Assembly: GCA_021234155.1 (NCBI GenBank)
Contig: JAJEKV010000407.1
Location: forward strand, 123,501 to 187,500
DNA from: Isoetes taiwanensis
Lineage: Eukaryota > Streptophyta > Lycopodiopsida > Isoetales > Isoetaceae
Reading direction: 5' to 3'
Length of the DNA: 64,000 nt
Part shown: positions 19,601-30,342 of the stretch, in pieces
Position numbering within the stretch: position 1 is the first letter of the stretch
Layout of the letters: each line of letters starts with the position of its first letter
Notes under the pieces: generated by a model
Databases searched by the model: none
What the model saw: only the letters and a program-made list of their open reading frames with translations
What the model was told of the DNA's origin: nothing
Position numbers and translations under genes: made by a program

Positions 19601-22149
19601 TGAGCCGCAATACAGCAATCAGGGATGGAGATCTGTTGAGATTCGAAAGAGAACAGCCATCCACTGGCAAGCTGTTTGTATGTGGAAATGCCACCCTCAC
19701 CAAACAACATATTATCAATAGCATCTTACATCGATCTCCATTCCAACCTCTGAAAAGGACTGCACGGAAATTAGGTATGAATCTCAGCTTTACGAAATTT
19801 TCCTTGGGCAATCTACAAAACCTTCTTGTTTCAGAGGTGGCAGAGGGGGATGATTACTTTCCTTTCTTCTCCAAAGCCCCACGCCACAGTGTCTTCTTAC
19901 TGGTCTGCAATGCTCCTCTGCATGATCGCCTGGGTAATTCGCAGTTTGAACTAAATAAACAGCTCCATTACTGGCTCACATCAATCACTTCATCCAGCCA
20001 GTATCATGGCCCAAAGCCAAAAGTCATGATTTGCTTATGCTTCCCTGAAAAACACAGCAAAGTTAGCTTGGAAAAAATAGCACAGTGCAGAACAGAGTTT
20101 ATAATCAGCAAGTTCCAAGAACATATTGATTTTTCAGAGGGCAACTTGTTTGCAATAGTAGAAGGTAAAGCCTCCAAAATAAAAGACAGGATAAAACAGA
20201 GAATAGAAAGCCTATTTCATGAATTACAGAGTGTTCTTTTTCCCATTCCTAGCATATGCAACAGTCTCCTCCCCTTTCTGATTGATGGCAAAATATTACC
20301 AGCATGCTCTATTAATACTGTAATTTCAGAGTATCAAACACAAAGACGAAGTGATGCCACAAGAATTAATATTGAAGCTGCAATTCAGCTTTTGGCTTCC
20401 AATGGCCTTATAACATATCATGCCAGATCTAGAATTGTGATTGGGGCTCCAGAGTTCTTAACTAGAGCTCTACATGCTTTGAAAAGCACATCCACCATCC
20501 AGGATTTCTCTGCCCGGGAAGACATTGCTGTGAGGCTGCAACTGCTAGAGGTGCAACCAGATTTAGTGTATCACGTTCTCTATTGCTTGCTTCATGAGGG
20601 CATCCTTAGACCTGAAAAAGAAGAGTGGGATGGGAATTTGGACAAGGTGCCTGCCCGGTTTTTAAATATAATGCGCAGCAACACAAAGCCGAAGTGGCCA
20701 AGTGAATTTCAAAGCTCGCATGTATTTTGGGGAAGGAGATTTGAGTGCGACAACGAGCAGACTAGACTTCCTAGACAATTGTTTCTGAAGTTGCAGTCTA
20801 GACAAGGTGCTTGCCCTATGGCAAAAGACTGGATACATTGTGTTGAAAATGACATCTCTGTGGTTGTTCAAATTGGTGGAGAAATGCACTGGATAGACAT
20901 ATTATTTAGAGTTCCAGAAGAAAGAAGGTACGACAATGAACAAGAGTTTATTCTTGCCAGGTTCTTGGGGCAAATACACCACATTTGCTATACAGAAGGC
21001 ATTTGTCCAAATGTTAGACTAGTAGAGAAGGTCATTGAAAATGGTGCAGTGCAAAGATTGGAAACTTATGATGCAGAAACAGTGCCCTTGTCTTTAATTA
21101 CAGCAGAATTGGAAAAAAATGGTGCAAATCATATGTGGAAAGATGGCAGCTCTTTAAAGATTAAAGACTTCATTTCGCCCTTGGAGTGGGGTACCTATGT
21201 GACAAAGTCAGAACATGAATTCATGGAAGAATACGGGCTTGAGGAAATCAGCATCGACACTTGTATAGCCACACCACGATCTGAAATAGCCAGACCACAA
21301 TGCTCAAGTAATAGTTCAATCATAGGTCGATTGATGATGTTTTCAACTGCATATATAAGAAACTGGTTCCGGCAGTGGGCACTAAAGGAAGATATTAAGT
21401 CGGCAATAAAGGAAGAGACTGAGAAGCTGGGTACAAGGCTTGAGAAAAGGTTCGACAAGCTGGATAATGGAATGGAAGAGATATTTCAAGAAGTAGTAAG
21501 TAAAGCAGACAAAATGGAAAAATGCTTAGATGAAATGAATTGCAGATTGACTAAGAAGCTGTTCCAGCTAATAAGTCTAGCCGATCCACCATTCCCGCGG
21601 TTGCCCTATCTCACTGATGAACATGGGGTTTTGCAAGCCTTGCTCTCTTTGTTCAAAACAACGAGCAAGCTTCATTTTCTGTGTGAGTGGGAAGGAGAGG
21701 GAGGTGCACACATCATTGATGGGGATCACAAGGGTTACAAGCTGACATTACAAAGAGAGTGGGTAGTTCGAGCAGCTCCAATTCTTGTGCCTGCCTTGGA
21801 GATCATTAGTCTTGCATTACAAGCTACAGCAAGAGGCTTGACTTCAGGTGCTTGTTCTCTTCCATTGCCGACATTTTTTGGGGAGACTTTGCTGCAAAAA
21901 GGAGTACTAGCAGAGGTCCTCATTAAATTTTCCAAAGGTATGGATGGTGAATTGACAGAACATTGGAGTGCAATGCCTGATCCTAAATTGCTCAAGGACT
22001 TTCTGGAGCTCACTTTAAAACCTGCCAATCTGAGTTTGAAGTCTTTTGGGCTTTCCCGAGTGCATACATCATCCGGCATAAGCTATCTATGTGATCGACA
22101 TTCAAGGGATTTTGAGCATGCAAACAATCAACAACTGTTTTATTGTTAA
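19600..22149 (+). CDS. Roc-COR half of a ROCO-like protein, long open frame
   Basis: An 849-codon open frame. The N-terminal part has LFVCGNATLTKQHIINSIL in the place of a Roc GTPase P-loop; the GxxxxGK[ST] consensus is lost, so nucleotide binding is doubtful. VFLLVCNAP and PKVMICLCFP follow as core strands. A winged-helix-like middle (AIQLLASNGLI) leads to a COR-type stretch with LFLKLQSRQG and WIDILFRVP (about residues 395-450). A Lys/Glu-rich coiled coil is near residues 605-650 and a Trp-containing C-terminal domain near 680-820. The family is inferred to be plant LRR-ROCO (TORNADO1-like). A role in signalling or defence cannot be read from the sequence. Its 3' part from about 20776 is duplicated twice downstream. 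Confidence 0.7.
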   Translation: MSRNTAIRDGDLLRFEREQPSTGKLFVCGNATLTKQHIINSILHRSPFQPLKRTARKLGMNLSFTKFSLGNLQNLLVSEVAEGDDYFPFFSKAPRHSVFLLVCNAPLHDRLGNSQFELNKQLHYWLTSITSSSQYHGPKPKVMICLCFPEKHSKVSLEKIAQCRTEFIISKFQEHIDFSEGNLFAIVEGKASKIKDRIKQRIESLFHELQSVLFPIPSICNSLLPFLIDGKILPACSINTVISEYQTQRRSDATRINIEAAIQLLASNGLITYHARSRIVIGAPEFLTRALHALKSTSTIQDFSAREDIAVRLQLLEVQPDLVYHVLYCLLHEGILRPEKEEWDGNLDKVPARFLNIMRSNTKPKWPSEFQSSHVFWGRRFECDNEQTRLPRQLFLKLQSRQGACPMAKDWIHCVENDISVVVQIGGEMHWIDILFRVPEERRYDNEQEFILARFLGQIHHICYTEGICPNVRLVEKVIENGAVQRLETYDAETVPLSLITAELEKNGANHMWKDGSSLKIKDFISPLEWGTYVTKSEHEFMEEYGLEEISIDTCIATPRSEIARPQCSSNSSIIGRLMMFSTAYIRNWFRQWALKEDIKSAIKEETEKLGTRLEKRFDKLDNGMEEIFQEVVSKADKMEKCLDEMNCRLTKKLFQLISLADPPFPRLPYLTDEHGVLQALLSLFKTTSKLHFLCEWEGEGGAHIIDGDHKGYKLTLQREWVVRAAPILVPALEIISLALQATARGLTSGACSLPLPTFFGETLLQKGVLAEVLIKFSKGMDGELTEHWSAMPDPKLLKDFLELTLKPANLSLKSFGLSRVHTSSGISYLCDRHSRDFEHANNQQLFYC

Positions 22150-22236
22150 CTCTCCAGGTACATTGACGCTAAGTAGTTACATTCATGCAAATTCTTTTGT
22201 GTCCACTCATCCCCCTCACTTTAGGCTGATATGCAG

Positions 22237-23399
22237 ACAATTGTTTCTGAAGTTGCAGTCTAGACAAGGTGCTTGCCCTATATATGGCAAAAGACTGGAT
22301 ACATTGTGTTGAAAATGACATCTCTGTGGTTGTTCAACTTGGTGGAGAAATGCAGTGGATAGACATTTTGTTTAGAGTTCCAGAAAAAAGAAGATACGAC
22401 AATGAACAAGAGTTTATCCTTGCAGGTTCTTGAAGAAAATACACCATATTTGCTATACACAAGGCATTTGCCCATGTTAGACTAGTAGAGAAGGTCATGG
22501 AAAATGGTGCAGCACAAACATTGGAATGCAGAAACAGTGCCCTTGTCTCTAATTACAGCAGAATTGGAAGAATATGGTGCAAATTATGATCGTAGAGGAA
22601 AGATGGCAGCTCTTTAGAAATTAAAGAGTTGATTTCGCCCTTGGAGTGGAGTACTTGTGTAAGAAAGTCAGAACATGAAATCGTCGAAGAATATGGGCTT
22701 GAGGAAATCGGCATCGACACTGGTATAGCCACAACACAATCTGAAATCGCCAAGCCACAATCTTCAAGTAATAAGTCTAGCTGATCCACCATTTCCGCGG
22801 TTGCGCTAGCTCACTGATGAACATGGGGTTTTGCAAGCCTTGCTCTCATTGTTCAAAACAACGAGCAAGCTTCATTTTCTGTGTGAGTGGGAAGGAGAGG
22901 GAGGTGCACACATCATTGATGGGGATCACAAGGGTTACAAGCTGACATGACAACGAGAGTGGGTAGTTCGAGCAGCTCCAATTCTTGTGCCTGCCTTGGA
23001 GATCATTAGTCTTGCATTACAAGCTACAGCAAGAGGCTTGACTTCAGGTGCTCTTCCATTGCCAACATTTTTTGGGGAGACTTTGCTGCAATAAGGAGCA
23101 CTAGCAGAGGTGCTCATTAAATTTTCGAAAGGTATGGATGCTGAATTGACAGAGCCTTGGAGTGCAACACCTGATCCTAAATTGCTCAAGGACTTTCTGG
23201 AGCTCACTTTAAAACCCGCAATCTGAGTTTGAAGTCTTTTGGGCTTTCCCGAGTGCATACATCATCCGGCATAAGCTATCTATGTGATCGACATTCAAGG
23301 GATTTTGAGCATGCAAACAATCAACAACTGTTTTATTGTTAACTCTCCAGGTACATTGACACTAAGTAGTTCTCATCCCCCTTACTTTAGGCTGATATG
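22237..23399 (+). pseudogene. ROCO 3' duplicate, copy 2
   Basis: A partial copy of 20776-22236 beginning ACAATTGTTTCTGAAG. It lacks about 260 bp that encode the coiled coil (21320-21580 in the master) and carries several frameshifts and stops. It ends with the same tail as the master (CTCCAGGTACATTGAC, then TTTAGGCTGATATGCAG). A TATA insertion near 22282 and small deletions distinguish it. Confidence 0.9.
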
Positions 23400-24632
23400 C
23401 AGACAATTGTTTCTGAAGTTGCAGTCTAGACAAGGTGCGCGCCCTATGGCAAAAGACTGGATACACTGTGTTGAAAATGACATCTCTGTGGTTGTTCAAT
23501 ATGGCAAAAGACTGGATACACTGTGTTGAAAATGACATCTCTGTGGTTGTTCAAATTGGTGGAGAAATGCAGTCAATAGACATATTGTTTAGAGTTCCAG
23601 AAAAAAGAAGGTACGACAATGAACAAGAGTTTATCCTTGCCAGGTGCTTGAAGCAAATACACCATATTTGCTGTACACAAGGCATTTGCCCAAATGTTAG
23701 ACTAGTAGGGACGGTCATGGAAAATGGTGCAGCGCAAACATTGGAAACTTATGATGCAGAAACAGTGCCCTTATCTCTAATTACAGCAGAATTGGAAGAA
23801 TATGGTGCAAATTATGATCGTAGGAGGAAAGATGGCAGCTCTTTAAAAATTAAAGAGTTGATTTCGCCCTTGGAGTGGAGTACTTATGTGAGAAAGTCAG
23901 AACATAAAGAATACGGGCGTGAGGAAATCGGCATCGACACTGGTATAGCCACAACACAATCTGAAATCGTCAAGCCACAATGTTCAAGTAATAAGTCTAG
24001 CTGATCCACCATTTCCGCGGTTGCGCTAGCTCACTGATGAACATGGGGTTTTGCAAGCCTTGCTCTCATTGTTCAAAACAACGAGTTTTCTGTGTGAGTG
24101 GGAAGGAGAGGGAGGTGCACACATCATTGATGGGGATCACAAGGGTTACAAGCTGACATCACAACGAGAGTGGGTAGTTCGAGCAGCTCCAATTCTTGTG
24201 CCTGCCTTGGAGACCACTAGTCTTGCTTTACAAGCTACGGCAAGAGGCTTGACTTCAGGTGCTTGTTCTCTTCCATTGCCGACATTTTTTGGGGAGACTT
24301 TGCTGCAATAAGGAGTACTAGCAGAGGTGCTCATTAAATTTTCCATATGGATGGTGAATTGACTGAACATTGAGTGCAACACCATTGCTCAAGGGCTTTC
24401 TGGAGCTCACTTTACCACATAATCTGAGTTTGAAGTCTTTTGGGCTTTGCCGTGTGCATACATCATCCAGTATAAGCTATCTGTGTGATCGACATTCAAG
24501 GGGTTTTGAGCGTACAAACAATCAACAACTGTTTTATCGTTAACTCTCCAGGTATATTGACGCTAAGTAGTTACGTTCATGCAAATTCTTTTGTCTCCAC
24601 TCATCCTCCTCACTCTATGCTCATATGCAGAC
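23400..24632 (+). pseudogene. ROCO 3' duplicate, copy 3
   Basis: A second partial copy sharing the same coiled-coil deletion as copy 2, so one was made from the other. It holds its own 55-bp tandem duplication (TATGGCAAAAGACTGGATAC repeated at about 23446 and 23501). The frame is open for about 189 codons, then broken. After it, the tail runs into unique sequence with ATGCAGACACATAC. That matches the junction bases AGACA also present at the start of each copy. Confidence 0.9.
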
Positions 24633-25430
24633 ACATACGCGACGGATAGAATGCAAGAGCAGGGCAAGTTAGTCACATTGCTTCGAAACAATGCAAGAGC
24701 AGGGCATTAAGCGGGGAAAGTTAAGCTTAAGCAGATGAGGATTTTGGTTGAAGTTCACAAGTTACCACAAGAGTTACAACTGTAACTGTGTTTCTGTTTG
24801 TATGCTTTTCATGTTAGAAATAGGGACTGTAAAGTATTAGGACCTGTTAAGTATTAAGAACTATTTTCTAACATGACACATCTCATCATGCGTGTGCCTT
24901 GTCATCATACCACGCATGTGCCTGTCATCATATGACTATTTAGTCATTCTTCGTTTATATTGTAACCATCTAGTTTTCCTATCAATAAAGGGAGATCATT
25001 GTGGTGCATGCTATCATTCCTATGATCTCACATTTTGTAAAACCTTTATATCTGATAAAGGCTTGACGTTAGTGGCTTCTCAGAAAGCAGAAGTAATGAA
25101 CAAGTGCAGTATGAAAAATGATGGAGCAAAATGAATCTGAAAGAAAGGAACATGGATATGGCAGGTTCTCGGTGTGATAGTTCAGGTATAGGAATAAAAA
25201 AGAGCCATTAGAGTTTTTTTGGGTTCACTTATTGTCCCAAGCTCGATGCCAGCATGGAAATCGCGTGGCCAATGAGAATTTGGGTACAGTGCTTTTCTTC
25301 ATCCATGCCTCCCTTCCCATGCAGTGTCGCCAAGGTAATGTGTTCGGCATTATCCTTACCTACCTGCCTCCCGGAGGTTCGGTGCATGGAAGTAATAATT
25401 ACAAATTATTCATACTGAATTACCGCCCAA
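24633..25430. other. Non-coding spacer with one short inverted repeat
   Basis: No supported gene. CATGTTAGAAATAG at 24810-24823 faces CTATTTTCTAACATG at 24861-24875, a hairpin with about 38 bp of loop. The downstream TGTAACC and TCAATAAAG signals could belong to an old LTR or to a transcript end. Confidence 0.4.
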
Positions 25431-25439
25431 ATGTTGGGG

Positions 25440-25456
25440 TGTCTATAAGTACCCCC
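25440..25456 (+). promoter_or_regulatory. TATA-like element before the first island gene
   Basis: GTCTATAAGTACCCCC lies about 135 bp before the ATG at 25580. It is followed by a pyrimidine-rich leader (CTCTTCTTTTTCGCGTCTC). Plausible promoter by position and sequence only. Confidence 0.4.
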
Positions 25457-25579
25457 TTCCTCAGCGGCTCTTCTTTTTCGCGTCTCTCCATCCGGGTTTG
25501 CTAATGCTTTCAATCCTTCTAGTTCTCTGAGCTCATCCGATTTGATTGTTTGATCTAATTAATTTTGCGGTTCATTTCG

Positions 25580-26682
25580 GATGGCGATTACCTGGCCACG
25601 GTTGAGAACGATTTGGCCGCTTCAATATATTTCTTGGGAGCTTCGCGGACAATCGGACCGCCACTTTCGAGGTCCTCATCGGGTGATCAAAGGCGGGAGA
25701 AATGTTATTTCAAGCCATTGGAAGGCTATTGTTGTCGGGTTCGAGGTGAGTGGGGAAGTATATATCAAGGTCAGAACACCTATACACACCGGACATGAGA
25801 AAAGAAAAGATAAGATCTCAACGTAATTTCCCGAGCTTCGTGCTAATTGTGAGTTTCATTATATCGGTGCTAATCCGGTCATTCATTATATTTTGAAGAA
25901 ATCAACTAATTGGGTTTCGTATCTCGGGCTCAGATTTCGATGTCTTTCGGACCGGAACCATCGAAGTTCTATCACAAGCATCTTCCGTGCTTTCTATTAT
26001 GATATTGGATCCTTGCTTTTGAAGGTCAAACGAAGTGCAAATACCGGGAAAGGGGATTTGGTTCTTAAAATATGAGTATTATCCTCGGAAAGGCAAAATT
26101 GTGGACTTACCATTGCCCCCATTATCACAAACTTAGTTCCCGCCCAATGGATTCCGGGTTCTCTGTTTCTTGCCAAGCTGAAATTGTCACGGTGAAATTT
26201 TCGTGCTTTGAAGGAGAAAGGTGGAGTCCGTGGGACACGTGAAAGTAAATGTACCCATCGATATGTTTATTACCTTGTTTAAGAATGTCGAGAATGTCGA
26301 GAAGACTTCAAAAAATGTTTCTTGTAAGTGATTGTCGGTTGTTTCGGATGACATTTTATGTGATGAATGGTCATCCGCCCGCATGAAGGAGTTGAGAAGG
26401 TACGGTCGCGGGATAAAGAAAGAAAGCGTTCGAATCGTGTATTGTATTCGAAAAGCAAACGCTTTACATTACCTTCAAATACGTAAGATGGAGGGAAGTA
26501 AAAGAAGGGAGCAGATGGACGTGGGTTCCAAAGTGGAACAAGACGATGCCGATGGTACCCATTCTCATGCGGTCATTGACATTGCTATCTTCAAAAGTGG
26601 TCAATTGTTTAAAACTTTAAAAGTCGAAGAAGCATGGTCTTTATTTGATGTAAGAATTATTTTGGAATCGAATGTGACTTAA
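25580..26682 (+). pseudogene. Island gene A, unrecognised, multiple frameshifts
   Basis: From the ATG at 25580 coding-like sequence moves between frames. It starts MAITWPRLRT, then has EFHYIGANPVIHYI near 25850, then YEYYPRKGKIVDLPLPPLSQ near 26075. It ends in a charged part (RRYGRGIKKESVRIVYC, then DVGSKVEQDDAD) with stop at 26682. I do not recognise the family. It could be a protein of roughly 350 residues with at least four indels, either decayed or mis-sequenced. GC-rich palindromes follow its end. Confidence 0.4.
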
Positions 26683-26877
26683 ACGCGTCTTCCATTTTTT
26701 TGGTGGATGGTGTCAAGGTAGGAAAACGTAGGGAAGAATTGTATACAACAAAGCTCAGATGCCTCCCTGTTGTACTTTCTTTAAGTGAAAACAGTTAAAC
26801 AAATAAATAACAATGGTGTTACCGGGTTCAAATCCCGGTGTTGTTTGTCAATAACTTATATCGCTTTTGTAAAGATA

Positions 26878-27085
26878 GCACCGGGCCACCGTATGCGAAA
26901 TATGTGGAGTTCGTAGTAGTCGTTGTAGTTTCGCGACCGCGGCTACACGCAGTAGTATGTTTTGCGCTTAACATAAATTTGGCCTTCTTTTTAAAAATAT
27001 CGCGACCGCGGGCTACCGGTGCATAATACCTTATTGTTGTCTTTGGGGTTTATATTTGTTTCACACCGTAGCCACGGTCTGCGAC
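26878..27085. repeat. Palindromic GC-rich repeat cluster 1
   Basis: Copies at about 26878-26900 (GCACCGGGCCACCGTATGCG), 26930-26950 (TTTCGCGACCGCGGCTAC), 27000-27024 (TCGCGACCGCGGGCTACCGG) and 27062-27085 (CACACCGTAGCCACGGTCTG). They follow island gene A and precede gene B. They belong to the family based on TTCGCACCG...CGGTGCGAA seen only in this island. Confidence 0.75.
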
Positions 27086-27665
27086 ATATTCGTCGGCCGA
27101 TACTTAAGACATTTTAGTTTTTCGCCACCAGCAGTAAGCACTTACTTTTAGGCTTATCAGGTTTTTATTGCACTAAAGGAGGCGCTACAATTCCAAGAAT
27201 GTCAAACGACAGGTCGAGAAAGCTTGGAAACAGTTCGTGCATGGTATGACCGATCGTCGAAGGAAGGAAGTAGAGTATCGTATCTGTCACACCGTGATGA
27301 GTTCGCTCAACAAACCGAAAACCCGGTAGACGCCAATCGTAGTCTACAATAACCGCCTAACGGTAGATATAATCTCTCGAGGCTAACAAACACATTGGCG
27401 TGTATGGTCAATACATTCATGGTTTCATGGCCGGGCGTAAAACTGAAGCGTCCCTTCTCCCTCGATTGGGAAGATTGTATTGAGTCTAAAGTCCTTTTCA
27501 AGCTTTTTCCCAAAGGTGACCAAGATAAGGTTCAAGGTCGCTCAAGAGATGCCGGTTTAACTTATGTGAGAAGGATGGGAAGGATAATTTATATCCAGTT
27601 GACATCATGTTTGCTACTTACATGATATATACACGGTTCCACCAACGATAGGGGAAGAACCACAG

Positions 27666-28596
27666 GTGAAGGCTATTGCAGAACCTCAGTCACCTGTAGA
27701 GGAGGTATTTGATGCAGAGAAAGAGAAGGAACTGGTGGAAAAGCTCGACGAGGACGAGGATGAAGACGTAGACGAGCATGAAGAGAATCTTGATAGATGG
27801 GGTGTCACGGAAGCCTTGCCAGTTAACATAGGAGGGAAGGACTATCTTCTTCTCCACGATATATCTTCCATTACTGGTTTGAGGGAAGATGAGGTCCTTG
27901 GACAAATCTATGCTTTCGTTGTTGGTCTAGACGACTTCATTGACTTCGAGCCGGAAGTGCCTAGGGACCTGCACGATCTCTTAACTTATGATGGAACTTC
28001 AATAGCTCCTGAGAATGCTTTTGATAGAGTTCTGGAGATGGTAGAAATGGGCTTGAAGGAAGTCTCAGAAGTAAAGTTCGAGGCGAGTACATCAGAAGCT
28101 AAAAAAGATAGTGCAAAACAAGTATCAAAGAGCGAATCAAGCTCTTCAAGGTCGTCCATCAACATTTCTACCAAAGAGGTTATTGCATCTGATGAAGTGG
28201 AGGTAAGCTACCATAAGTTTGCTTATTTTGTTAAGTGCCTAAGAACGATTGTTTATTGCGCAGGAGATTTTTGTGGACGATTTTTGTGCCAGACATGACA
28301 AAGTTACCCTTGGCAGAGATGCAAGTATCGCCCACTATATGGGCTACCTTTATAAGGGAGAGATCGTTGTGTTCCATTCTAAGTACAGCCCATATGGACC
28401 AGAAGAGGTCTTGAAACTCAAGGCCCTCTCGTTGATTGGTAATCACATCCCATTATCTGCCAATTCTGATCGAGTAGTGACTGTTAGGAGAGATATCGCC
28501 ACGCATATTTTTGGCAGCTTTAGTATGTATTCTATGGTCGCCGATGAGAGCTGCATTGGCCTTGTCCGGGCGTGGATAAGGCTACAATTCGATTGA
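27666..28596 (+). CDS. Island gene B, two exons, unknown acidic protein
   Basis: Exon 1 (27666-28202) encodes an acidic run (DEDEDEDVDEHEE), then a folded-looking part (WGVTEALPVNIGGKDYLLL, then DLHDLLTYDG) and a Ser-rich linker. A 61-bp intron runs from GTAAGC at 28203 to GCGCAG at 28261-28263. Both junctions are phase 0. Exon 2 (28264-28596) continues EIFVDDFCARHDKVTLGRD and ends LVRAWIRLQFD. The spliced product is about 289 residues. Coding traces in frame continue upstream to about 27180 (a helical basic stretch), so the true start may be earlier. No family recognised. Confidence 0.6.
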
Positions 28597-28828
28597 CTTG
28601 GGAAGAGAGGGAGCCCCATTCCTCGCCTTTATGTACCGTTGGATGCCGGTCCGCAGGAGTCCGGAATTGGAAGAAGTCAAGTGTCAGATGACTTACATGT
28701 TTCTAAGAAAATGAAGTTGTAACCATTGTCAATTAATGCAAAGACTTGTTTGAAATCTCTATTCTTGTTATATCGAACATAAACTTCGGTTTCATTTTAA
28801 TTTGTTTTACGCTTCTATTTTACTTCTT

Positions 28829-28977
28829 GCACCGCGGGCCGCGGTCGTAAGACCGCGGTTGTCCGCGGCTTACAACTAACAAATATTCGCACTGCGGCCA
28901 CAAGTGCGAAAAAATGACTATTCCACATTATGTGGAAAGGTCTATTTTGCAATCGCCACCACGGTGCTAAAAATAGC
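28829..28977. repeat. Palindromic GC-rich repeat cluster 2
   Basis: Three copies. 28829-28870 is compound (GCACCGCGGGCCGCGGTCG plus AAGACCGCGG). 28886-28910 has a perfect 8-bp stem, TTCGCACT...AGTGCGAA. 28942-28977 has outer arms CTATTTT...AAAAATAG around CCACCACGGTGC. They lie between the ends of gene B (plus) and gene C (minus), so they are placed for 3'-end function. Confidence 0.8.
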
Positions 28978-29231
28978 AGTTCCAACGTCTTTGAGTGTGC
29001 AATTTAAGACCGTGACTACATAATCGCTAAGAGAATGCTTATCTGAATTTAGAATCTACATGTAAGGAAAATGGACAAGAGCTTTCCAAATTGAAAATGT
29101 GTGGTAAATAGATGGATCATATGTTTCTATCTCTTATGGTTACATACTTATAACTAGAGAATGTCCGAAATATTCTAGTAGTAATTTAGAACTCATATAA
29201 GAGGCATAGCATACATAAATGCAGAAGATCA

Positions 29232-29576
29232 TTATAACGGGATCATCATGAGCAGAAGTTGAGTGATGCGATTAATCTCATAGACTTGACGCTCTGGAAC
29301 CCGATGAAGGTGGATAACAACACGATAAACCCCGTTGGAAGAATGATTTCGACCCTCTGCTACCCCTTCCAGCCAGGAATCAAGGGGGATACCCCTCTGA
29401 GAACATCTATAAAGATCATTATATTTCATAGTGCAAGTAATGGAGTCTATAGGGAAGGTAGACCCCCTGTAATAAGAATAACCAGGCCGAGACATAGCAA
29501 ATGGATGCCTTCTCCATTGAATGAATGGAGTCGCACTTATATCGAACAAAATTATTGACATGCACTGTAGCAGCAT
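29232..29576 (-). CDS. Island gene C, small protein of the ITC-M-C family
   Basis: A minus-strand frame of up to 114 residues; a better start may be MSRPGYSYY, about 87 residues. Core pattern: DSITCTMKYNDLYRC, then RGIPLDSWL, then VYRVVIHLHRVPERQVYEIN. The same spacing recurs in gene D and in a broken copy at 38.5-38.8 kb, so purifying constraint at protein level is likely. The two Cys and the IP..W motif are the conserved anchors. Function not recognised. Confidence 0.6.
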   Translation of the reverse strand: MLLQCMSIILFDISATPFIQWRRHPFAMSRPGYSYYRGSTFPIDSITCTMKYNDLYRCSQRGIPLDSWLEGVAEGRNHSSNGVYRVVIHLHRVPERQVYEINRITQLLLMMIPL

Positions 29577-29695
29577 TATTGGTTATATATACGAGCATAA
29601 TGTACAAAATACACGATCATGAACTCTTCAAATAAGTATTGACAATATGATCCAAATGACAAGTATTGATTTAGGGGGACTCTTCTGAGTCATTG

Positions 29696-29944
29696 TCACC
29701 AGGCACCCCAAGTGATCTTTTCTATCATGTACATTTGATGCTCTCTATTCCATATTAGATGGATGATAACATCGAAGGGATCAGGATAATAGCGAGGATT
29801 GAGAGCGGCAGTGGTCATCCAGTCTTCCATGGGTATTTCTCGCTCGCGACACTGCTTGAAGTTTTCGTGATTCATATTGCAGGTGATGGAATCACGTTCA
29901 GGACCAGGAGGAGGCCACATGGCCAATGTTGCTGCACTCGGCAA
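29696..29944 (-). CDS. Island gene D, paralogue of gene C
   Basis: An 82-codon frame starting MPSAATLAMW. It shares RDSITCNMNHENFKQC, REIPMEDWM and DVIIHLIWNREHQMYMIEKIT with gene C at matching spacing. A +1 shift near its stop would add an acidic end (GDNDSEESP). It lies about 120 bp from gene C in the same orientation, so it is a local tandem duplication. Function unknown. Confidence 0.6.
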   Translation of the reverse strand: MPSAATLAMWPPPGPERDSITCNMNHENFKQCREREIPMEDWMTTAALNPRYYPDPFDVIIHLIWNREHQMYMIEKITWGAW

Positions 29945-30105
29945 TTTGATGTATATTTATACCCACCAAAATTATTGATGGTATGTACGCACCAAAATTA
30001 TTGATGGTGTATACAGAGAAATTATTGGATTATATACATACTTGTATGGTACTCGTATAATGGCATACATACCTGATTTCTCTTTAAATAGGCATCTATG
30101 CCTTC

Positions 30106-30341
30106 ATTGTCTATCATTGTCTTTGCTTCTTGTTTGCTCCTTGCCTCTTGTCTGCTTCTTGTCTGCTTCTTTGCCTCTTTCCCCCTCTTGTCCGCCTCTT
30201 GTCTGCTCCTTGCCTCCCTGTCTGCTCCACTAATTTCCTGTCTGCTCCATTAATTTCTTGTCTGATCCACTAATTTCTTATCTGCTCCTTGCCTCCCTGT
30301 CTGCTCCACTAATTTCTCTTCTGCTCCACTAATTTCTTGCA
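30106..30341 (+). promoter_or_regulatory. Pyrimidine-rich tandem array leading into gene E
   Basis: About 230 bp of degenerate CTTGTCTGCTCC and CACTAATTTCT units end directly at TTGCAAATGG, the start region of gene E. A TATA-like TTTAAATAGG lies at about 30083. Gene F has the same layout (TATA-like box, CT array, GCAAATG), which suggests a shared leader or promoter type. Confidence 0.5.
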
Positions 30342-30342
30342 A

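Noticed and set aside
24810-25075. Solo LTR beginning TGTTAGAAATAG
   Set aside because: No matching CA end with a target duplication was found; the start is explained by a short inverted repeat.
26747-26850. tRNA-like sequence (AGCTCAGATGCC, then CCGGGTTCAAATCCCGG)
   Set aside because: A perfect T-arm/B box is present and an A-box-like word lies about 75 bp upstream. No acceptor stem of proper register or anticodon arm can be formed, so I do not call a tRNA. A tRNA-derived scrap remains possible.
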